Shown: one piece after another, positions 56,337 through 64,000 of the stretch
Numbering within the stretch: the stretch's first letter is position 1
Layout: the number at the start of each line of letters is the position of its first letter
Origin: Tanytarsus gracilentus
Taxonomy: Eukaryota; Arthropoda; Insecta; Diptera; Chironomidae
DNA: 64,000 nt
Direction of reading: 5' to 3'
Assembly (NCBI GenBank): GCA_038502055.1
Contig: JAXRKN010000041.1
Span: 4,569,501-4,633,500, forward strand
The notes under the pieces: model-generated
Told to the model about the DNA's origin: nothing
What the model saw: the letters and a program-made list of their open reading frames with translations, nothing else
The model's database searches: none
Translations under genes and position numbers: made by a program

Positions 56337-56418
56337 GGTATTGGTATTGGTATTTAACAGAGTGATAGCTCTCAGGTATCTTTCGACCCTGGTCAGACGC
56401 AAACCAGCGCAACTGTAC
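56337..56418 (-). mobile_element. 82-bp 5'-truncated retrocopy, same family as 2579-3540
   Basis: On the plus strand it begins GGTATTGGTATTGGTATT and continues AGTGATAGCTCTCAGGTATC, matching 2579-2660; the element itself reads on the minus strand. A perfect 24-bp target duplication brackets it at 56313-56336 and 56419-56442. Confidence 0.9.
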
Positions 56419-56442
56419 TCATAAACCAAAATTTAAATATTT

Positions 56443-58060
56443 AAAAAAAAAATTTAAAATGTTTCGTTAAATTTTTTAAAATCTTAATTTCCAATTATTT
56501 ATTGTTTAATAAAAACAAAACTTTAATTAAATATTTAAAAAACTTGATTTTAAAACATGTTCGTTAAATAACTTTTAAGAAATCAAAAATCTTCGTTAAA
56601 TTATTTTGAAAATTAAATATTTTAATTGAAAAGTATCAAAACAAAATTGAGTTGAAATATTTTCAAAAACTTCGTAAAAATTTCGTTAAAAGTTTAAAAA
56701 AACCATTAATAATTTTAAAAATAAAAATTCAAAAAACTTTCGTCAAATAAAAAAATTAAAAAATCTTTAACTTTTTTTAAAATTTTAAAATTTCGTTAAA
56801 AAGTAAAAAAAACGTTTAATAATTTTAAAAATAAAAATTCAAAAAACTTTCGTTAAATCAAAAAAGCATAAAAAAATTCATTAAATTTTTATTTTTTCAT
56901 AAAACAAATCAAAAAATCTTTATTAAATTTTCCAAATAAAAAACTTTACTTTTTCACTTTAAATCTCACTTGATTTCCAACTTCCAAACACACCTCAAGC
57001 CTTTTTTTTCTCTCACATGACTTAAAGAAGTTAAAAAAATTATGATCGCAAGGTAGAAAAAGAAAATCATTAGCTAGATGCTCTTTTATGATTTTTTTAT
57101 GTGCGCTTGTTCGCTCTAATTAACTCAATAACCACCTACGATTTCTCAAAGTCGTGACTGAGAAATTTTCCCTCAACTCTTTTTTTTTATGAAGAATCCC
57201 AGGAATTCATCAACGTCTCAGTGCAGTTAAATGTATTTAAAGTCATCATGCAAAAATCGCTCTCGTGCTAGTTTCGGGGCAAAATAAAAAATTTGTAATA
57301 AAAAAATCTTTTTTGAGAGAGCGAAAAAGTGCTCGCAATTATTTCGACAACCATATCGACTTTGATTGTGATCTCAAGAGCAAATCAGACCATGCGATTT
57401 TTTTTAATACACTTTAAAAGTTTTATGGATGGGTCAATAAAATGTATTTTGGAGATAGAAAATTAAATTTGAGGTGTTTAAAGCGCATTTTTGAATTTTT
57501 ATCTATTTATTTTTTTGTTTGTCTCAAAATTTCATCGAAATAAACAAGAAAGAGAAAATGAAGAGAAAAAACCAGCCGATGGGCACAAATTAGCCCCGAA
57601 TAAAAAGAAGTAAATTCAACTTTGATGGGTTCTTCTCTATTTTTTTCTAAACGCGCGACCAACTTAAGAAATCCCGAAGGTACAAAAATCTCTCGAACGA
57701 TGACATGAAGAGCGAGCTGAGAAGATTTTTTCATTAACATTTCATTGACCTCCAAAAAGAGAGCTTGAAGCGAAGTTCGAAAAGAGTTTTTCTTTTTTTC
57801 GGGTGAATTCCAGCGGGATTTCTATGAATGGGAATTCGAGTATTCTAATTGACACCTCGAAGCGCCTTAAAAAAACTCATTCACGGTTGAGTTCATTGAA
57901 TAATTCTCTGCGCTTTGACTCTCCGACGGCACGAGCCATAAGAAATCCATTATTTATCCCGCAAAATGATCGCCAACTGTGCGCTATGGTTTGAAGCTTG
58001 AGAAATCACTGCATGACGCCTTTATTGATGTCACTGGGATTGTGAGTGGTTGAGCAAAGT
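56443..58060. other. Non-coding region
   Basis: AT-rich to about 56960 with repeated TTTCGTTAAA motifs, then more complex sequence to 58060. The stretch 57790-58020 is notably less AT-rich and encodes a 63-codon frame without recognisable features; I leave it unassigned. Confidence 0.4.
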
Positions 58061-58639
58061 TTTAAAAAATTGATTGAGATTTTTAAGAAATTTTCCAATT
58101 TGATTTACAAAATTTAATATTTGCTTCAATTGTTGAACTTAAAAATTTTAATCTGGGAATTTTTTGCTTAATTTTAAAATTTATTTTCAAAAATTATCAA
58201 ATTTTAGCGTTTTTCAATTTTTTAAATAAATTTTTATGCTTTTTTATTATTCGCTATAATTTAAAACTTTTAATTTCAGTTTCAAACGATTTTTCTGCTT
58301 CAATTTTAAATTTAAACTTTATTTTAGAATAATTTTTATATTTTTAAGCTTCAACTTGATTTTTTTGAATATAAAGTTTTAAAATTTTCGTTTTATTAAT
58401 TTTTGCTTCAATTTTAAACAAATTTAGCTTTTTTCACTTTTCTTTTCTTTTCTTTTTTTCTTTTCTCTCTCTTTCGCCAATTCTCTTCTCTATTTGCCCA
58501 TTTTTAATTTTTTGTCTGCCTGTCTGCCACGGACAGCCATATTGCTTCATTTTTCATAAAATTTTGCAGTAATATGGCTTTATGGGTATCGTTTAGCTTC
58601 GGATTGGACCAGGAATTGGTTGCTAGTGGAACATGGTGG
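58061..58639. other. AT- and pyrimidine-rich non-coding sequence
   Basis: Contains a CTTTTCTTTTC run near 58440-58475. No gene. Confidence 0.4.
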
Positions 58640-58925
58640 AAAGTGGAACATGATGGAAAATGGAAAATGATGGAAAATGGAAAATGATGGAAAATGGAAA
58701 ATGATGGAAAATGGAAAATGAGGGAAAAAGGAAAAAAATGAAAAAAAAAAAATGAGGGAAAAAGGAAAATGAAAAAAAAAGAAAAATGAGGAAAAAAGGA
58801 AAATGAGGGAAAAAGGAAAAAGAAGAAAAAAAAAAAAAAAGAAAAAAAAAAAAAGATGGAAAATGGAACATGATGGAAAATGGAACATAATGGAAAATGG
58901 AACATGATGGAAAATGGAACATGTG
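58640..58925. repeat. Minisatellite of GGAAAATGGAAAATGAT units
   Basis: About seventeen-bp units GGAAAATGGAAAATGAT, GGAACATGATGGAAAATG and GAGGGAAAAAGGAAAAT variants repeat through the block, with a poly-A run in the middle. The Phe-rich minus-strand frames across it (58504-58955) are artefacts of the repeat. Direct repeats are contiguous, so this is not a CRISPR array. Confidence 0.85.
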
Positions 58926-59034
58926 GAATTTTGAACTCAAATTTGGGTTAAACATTTTTTAAAATGCTTCAGTTTGTAATTTGGATATATTAAAAAAAAA
59001 AAAAAAAAAAATTTTGCAAAAGGCTTCCCAATTT

Positions 59035-59280
59035 TATTTTAAATTTAAATTTTTTGCTTCATCTTTAAACTTTTTTAGCTTTATATAATTTTTTATTGTT
59101 TCCATTCAAAATTTTGCAGTAATTTTATTATTTTAGCTTCAACTTAATTTTGAACTCAAATTTTTAAACTTTTTTAACTTCAGTTTGTAATTTTATTTTT
59201 TTAGCTTCAATTTTATTTTAAACTCAAATTTTTTGCTTCATCTTTAAACTTTTTTAGCTTCAATTTTAACAATTTAAATC
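59035..59280. repeat. Tandem repeat with TTTTTTAGCTTCAATTTTA motif
   Basis: A unit of roughly 50-60 bp containing AACTCAAATTTTTTGCTTCA and TTTAAACTTTTTTAGCTTCA is repeated several times, for example at 59040-59090 and 59205-59260. Confidence 0.7.
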
Positions 59281-60000
59281 TTAATGAACTTCCTTGCACA
59301 TTTTCTAAACTCCCAAATCACATGGCACAATTCAAAATCAACAACATCTTGCACACACAATAAAAAGTGCAATTAACTGTAAAAAAAATCCTCTCAAACA
59401 TTGCAGAAATTTTCTCGCATAAACTCACAAAATAGAGGTAATGAAAATATTTATCAAACGTTCGCTCGAGAGTGAACAAAAAGAGAGAAGTTTTAATTAA
59501 TCCATTCGGGTGATCGCCCACAGGCATTCAGCAGCATTAAAGAGAGTAAAAAAATCGATAAAATGTTAGAAAAGGATGCGAAAAGATAAATTTTAATGGT
59601 AAAGGATCAAAAAATTCTCCTTTAATGAGATTACACTCGAAAGTTTTTACAACAGGAGAGAGAGCAAATTTTTGTTTATCTCTCGAAGTAGGAAATTAAA
59701 GATTAAAGAACCCCAAAAAAAATATTTCTCAACTTGGAGTTCATCAAGGTATTTATGGAAGATTATCTCAATTGGTGCCGGAGAGTTGAAATTGGATTAT
59801 GGCAGAGGGAGAAATTTTTATGTGTGAGCAATAATCAAATTTGTAAGTGTAACCAGGAAATTCGAATTCACCACCAGACAATCCCATGAGGGCATTTTTA
59901 TTTATTCGGGTTTTGGTGATGATGTGAGGATAAAGGATGATAAAATATGATGGATATTGTGATTGAGTTGTAGATGAACATTATCATAAAAATTTTTAGC
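59281..60000. other. Non-coding, moderate complexity
   Basis: No exon or RNA gene seen; sequence is less repetitive than its flanks. Confidence 0.4.
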
Positions 60001-60039
60001 TAAAAATAATTTAAGATTATTCAAAATGAGACAAAAAAG

Positions 60040-60420
60040 TTTAAATATAAAGCTGAAAAATAAAAATGAAGCTAATAAAATTTGAAGTTAAAAATAAAAA
60101 CTGAAGCTAAAATTAAAAATTGAAGCCAAAGTTAAAAATTGAAGCTAAAAAATAAAAATTGAAGTCAATAAAAATTGAAGCCAATAAAAATTGAAGCTAA
60201 TAAAAATTGAAGCTAAGAATAAAAATTGAAGCAAAAATTAAAAATTGAATCCAATAAAAATTAAAACTAATGAAAATTAAAGCTAAAAATAAAAATTGAA
60301 GCCAATAAAAATTGAAGCTAATAAAAATTGAAGCTAAATTTAAAATTGAAGCTAAAAACATAAAGAAACAAAAAAGTTTAAAAATGAAGCTAAAAAATTT
60401 TCAGCTGAAGCAAAAACTTA
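60040..60420. repeat. Repeat of AATAAAAATTGAAGCTAA units
   Basis: About eighteen imperfect copies of AATAAAAATTGAAGCTAA (unit near 18 bp). It is the reverse-complement style of the AGCTTCAATTTT repeat at 59035-59280, so the two arrays are inverted relatives about 1 kb apart. Confidence 0.8.
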
Positions 60421-63400
60421 AAATTAAGTTGAAATATTTCTTCAGATTAAATAAAAATTCCGTTTCTAATCCCTCAAACTTCTCCCACAAAATTTGTCCT
60501 CTAATAAATTATTCAACTCGCATCACCATCGACATTGTTGTCACACAAGAAATGAGCATTCGAATGCGATTGTTGACATTAACGGATGAATTTTTGCTTA
60601 ACATCTCATTTGTGTTTACTTTAACCCGCACATGTGCATTATGACGAGCGTGTTCATCTCATTTTGCCTGTTGGCTACTTAATAGAAAAACTTTTTCCAC
60701 TTGATGTTTTGGAAATTTGAGTTCATTAGTTCGCCGCACGTGTCATAAAAAATGAGATGTTTTGGCAACAATGTTCGTCGAATCTCAAGTGTGTGTTTTT
60801 TAATTAAATGACTCATCCCTACAAAAAATCTCCTCTCAATATCGTCGGCACACGCGAAGAAGAAAAATAATTGGAAAATTGCTTTTCCGCCTCTCGCTCA
60901 CAAAGAGCTTGTGTATCAGGTAACGTGTTGCTCTTTTGCACTTCCATCTTCTTCTTCTCCGTTTTTTATGCATCTAATGTTTACTTTTTCACATTTTAAT
61001 TAATCAAATTATGAGATATGAGAAATATTATCGAATTATTTTTCTTTCAACTCTTCAAGAGGAAAAATGTGCACACGTGCCAGGCTGTAATCATCGGCTC
61101 GGATATGGATGAAGTAAAAAAGTATAATTTTAATGTTATGTTGTGAACCTCCTCTAACTAATCATGACTTGGTTTATGGGTTTCGTGGGTAGCGAGTGAA
61201 GATTGGATTGATTTCGAGCGAGAGAGATGGAAATTTGAGAAATTCGAGAAAGCAAAAATTTTAATGGAAAATAAAATGTAAATTTTTAAGATTTTTGTCA
61301 ATGATTTTTTAAAAAAAATAAATTTTAAATCCTTTTTATTGAATTTCATAAAATTCTCTGTAATTTCTCATTAAAAACTTTTAAATTATCCTCACAATTT
61401 CACCCCTAAAAAATCTCACTTTAACCACACTCAAACCTCCTAATAAACTCGATCTATCTAATTTTCTTTCCTTCTCTCTTTTTTTAAAAATAGAAATCTT
61501 TCTGCCCACAGGATATGAACACACACACGAAAATTTCACGCCTCATTATTCACCAGTTAAAAAACTCTACCGCAACATATTTAGCATAAAATAACATGAG
61601 AACTATCAATGTACAATAAATTACGGTATTATGTGTCAAACTCAAATCAAAACCTTTTTCTACTTCACAAATGTTCACATTTTTTTTATATTCATTAAAA
61701 AATTTTCTTTAGTGTCGCTCGACAAAGGATGTAAAAAAGTACACAAATCATTAGCAACAGCGTCATTGTTGGAAAATATGAAAATAATGAATTTGTCAAG
61801 TGTAACAATGGGGAGAGAAAAAAATGTGGAAAGAAAATTGTTGCGGGAGGATGAAAAAAGTTGGAAATTAAAATGAAAAGTTTGAAAGAAAAATAAAAAT
61901 ATTTTTTTTCCAGAATTTTCAAGGTTTTATAAAATTTTATCAAAATTTTTTTTTTATTTTTTTATTTTCAATCTCAAAAGTTGGAAATTAAAATTAAAAT
62001 TATGAAAGAAAAATAAAAATATTTTTAAACAATTTTTTTTTCAGAATTTTCAAGATTTTATAAAATTTTATCAAGAAATTTATTTTATTTTATTATTTTC
62101 AATCTTAAAAGTTTCAAATTATTTTCTAAAATTGATTTCTTTATTTTTCTAACTCTAAAACTCTCCTGATTGAATTTCCATCTGATTTGTTTTCTTTTTT
62201 TACAGATTTCCATTTTCTTATTTTTTTTCTCTTTCTTGTACAACAAAATTTCAGATTTCTGCGAATTGAATTTCCTTCGAGGGCATATTGAACGAGTATT
62301 GTAAAGAAATATATCGAGAGTTGAGTTGAGTTGCGGAGAAATAAGAGCTGAGAAATGAAATTCATGTTTCCTTTTGTAACGGGGATGGTTTGAGGGTTAG
62401 GTGAGAGAAAAATATTTATGAGATATTTTAAAATATTTTTTAGTCAATTTTAAGCGTTGAATTTTATTAAATTTCAATCATTTTTTCCATCAAAACTATT
62501 CAAATTTTCACATCCATCCCTAACCTCCTAACTCACCCCATCTTTGCCTCCTCACACAACAAAATTTTACTTCCCAACCATTATCCATCCAACCAAGCAA
62601 CCTCGCTTGTAATTCAAATCGTAAAAACAGAGTTTCAGAGTATATAAAATACTGCTGCAGAGGGAAAAGGAGAGAGAGATGAAAATATTGGATCTGAAGT
62701 GCCCGGAAGGCAGCATGAAAGCTGAAAACAACACAGCAGAGCACAGGAAAAAGTTGTGCTGTGCAAATATTTTACGAATCTGTTCTTTGTTGTTTCTAAT
62801 GCTGCTGCCACTTTTTTTTAATATCACAACAAGCCGAATGTACGTGAATTGGGAAATTGCGAGTGATGTACGGAGAATTTTTACATTTGATGTGATTAAA
62901 AAATTTTTAATGGAAGAATTGAGAAAATTAAATTTTTAGGAAGGAATTTTTTTTACATTTTTTTGCATTCAAAATTCAGCAAATTTGAAATTTTGTAAAT
63001 AAAAATTACAAAAAAAATTGAGAAAATTTTATTTTAAAAAATTTACTAAATTTTCTATACAAAAATTGCAAAATTTTACAAACTTTTGACACAAAAAAAT
63101 TTTAAATATTTTTTTCTCATTAAATTTTCTCTATTTTTGCAACTTTAAAACCTTTTCTGTTCCTTAATTACATTTCGATGTCCTAAAAATGGCATAAAAC
63201 CCCACGAGCATCCCTAGATTCGAGGGATGAGAGCAATAAAATCCAGCAAAACCCTTCAGTAATGTTTTATTTTTTTCGGGGCAGATTCAACTTCATCTAT
63301 GTACAGCATTTCAGATAAGCTCCGCCTTCCTTTCAGCATTTTGCAGCCCGAGAGAGAAATTTTTTCCGCTCTCTCGATTTTTTTTGTGCTGCTGCTTCTC

Positions 63401-64000
63401 TTCGCTTTAAGGTCTTACGGCGGCGTGATATCATTTCATTTCATACACGTTACATCGAACAGTTGCGACGTGAAAAATTCCTTTCCTCGAGCTCTCTGAA
63501 GTTTCAGTTGTGCACTTTTTTGAGCTGCTGGAGAGAAAAATAAATTTTGTCAGACGGTGAATTAAAAAGTTTTCGGTGGATTTTTATTGAAAGACTAAGT
63601 GGAAAATTAAGTTTGATAAAAAAATAGAAAAGTGAGAAAAACTTGAAGAATTTAAAAAAGTGAAAATTAATTTTTATTAAAAATTAAAAGATTTCAAAAT
63701 AATTTGAACTAAAAACTTTAAATGAAATTGAATAAAAAATTACTTAGTAAACATTGAAAAATTAACAATAAATAGTTAAAAAAATATTAAAAGTGCCTTG
63801 GTTTGAAAATTATTGCAAAAAATTATTAGTTAAATAAAATTTAGAAGAAATTTAATCGCTAAAAGTTTTTGTGAATCAAATTCAAAGTGAGTAAAGAATT
63901 TTTTTTAAATTTTAAAATGTTGGCAAAGTTTTTATTAATTTCACTTAATTTTATTCGAACTTAATTAAGCGTAAAAATTAATTTCCATTCATTGAAATGA
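60421..64000. other. Non-coding region to window end
   Basis: No supported gene. Complex, less AT-rich blocks occur at about 60480-61140, 62510-62900 and 63170-63560, separated by AT-rich filler with a small duplication at 61850-62090. Near the end, TCAGTT at 63504 resembles an initiator and AAAGTGAGTAAAG at about 63885 resembles a splice donor, so a first exon of a gene lying to the right is possible. Confidence 0.35.

Noticed and set aside
57803..57994. 63-codon frame in a less AT-rich block
   Set aside because: No domain and no splice continuation; more likely conserved non-coding or chance.
58640..58925. CRISPR-like regular repeats
   Set aside because: Units are contiguous with no spacers, and the DNA is eukaryotic; a minisatellite explains it.
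58504..58955. Phe/His-rich minus-strand frames of 102-133 codons
   Set aside because: They are translations of the GGAAAATGATGG minisatellite and its poly-A run in all three frames.
62679..62939. 86-codon frame with a hydrophobic stretch
   Set aside because: An opposite-strand frame covers the same bases, no signal peptide context, no homologue recognised.

Overview
The window is eukaryotic nuclear DNA from an insect, most likely a nematoceran fly (a chironomid-like midge is my best guess). It is very AT-rich. Conserved genes carry short introns (about 50-100 nt) with GT...AG ends. Recognisable fly orthologues are basigin, Ets97D/GABPA, cathepsin D, snurportin-1, MEAF6/Eaf6 and an ALDH3-type dehydrogenase. 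The secreted LRR proteins belong to a family I associate with midges and mosquitoes. Species is inferred from family resemblance only. Layout: 1-3560 holds satellites, a hAT-type MITE and a non-LTR retrocopy with a perfect 21-bp target duplication. 3765-11093 encodes an intronless 2442-aa protein with ankyrin repeat, HExxH zincin-like domain, membrane segment, NACHT/STAND NTPase and a long ankyrin-like repeat tail. 11336-12066 is a decayed secreted LRR gene. 12344-13220 (-) is a truncated atlastin/GBP-like GTPase copy ending at a 471-bp foldback element. 14029-15033 is a 1-kb inverted-repeat element with GC-rich cargo. 15606-17508 (+) and 23258-25745 (-) are two complete atlastin/GBP-like GTPases. 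19153-22637 (-) and 35109-36488 (+) are two basigin-family Ig genes. 28277-34309 (+) is the second giant NACHT protein (2010 aa). 37729-46812 is a compact housekeeping block: Ets97D/GABPA, cathepsin D, snurportin-1, MEAF6, ALDH3. 49945-51528 is a ZAD zinc-finger gene. 52184-54447 is a tandem pair of secreted LRR-coiled-coil genes with duplicated promoters. 54448-64000 has no gene I can support. How the parts may work together: the left 55 kb interleaves lineage-specific genes with conserved ones. The lineage-specific classes are STAND/NACHT sensors with a zincin domain and fast-changing repeat tails, large GTPases of the atlastin/GBP fold with coiled-coil tails, and secreted LRR proteins. Each class has more than one copy here, and two also have a broken copy. 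NLRs plus GBPs plus LRR proteins is the toolkit of cell-autonomous immunity in vertebrates, so an innate-defence locus is a reasonable but untested hypothesis. The zincin-NACHT-repeat architecture is the item most likely to be undescribed.
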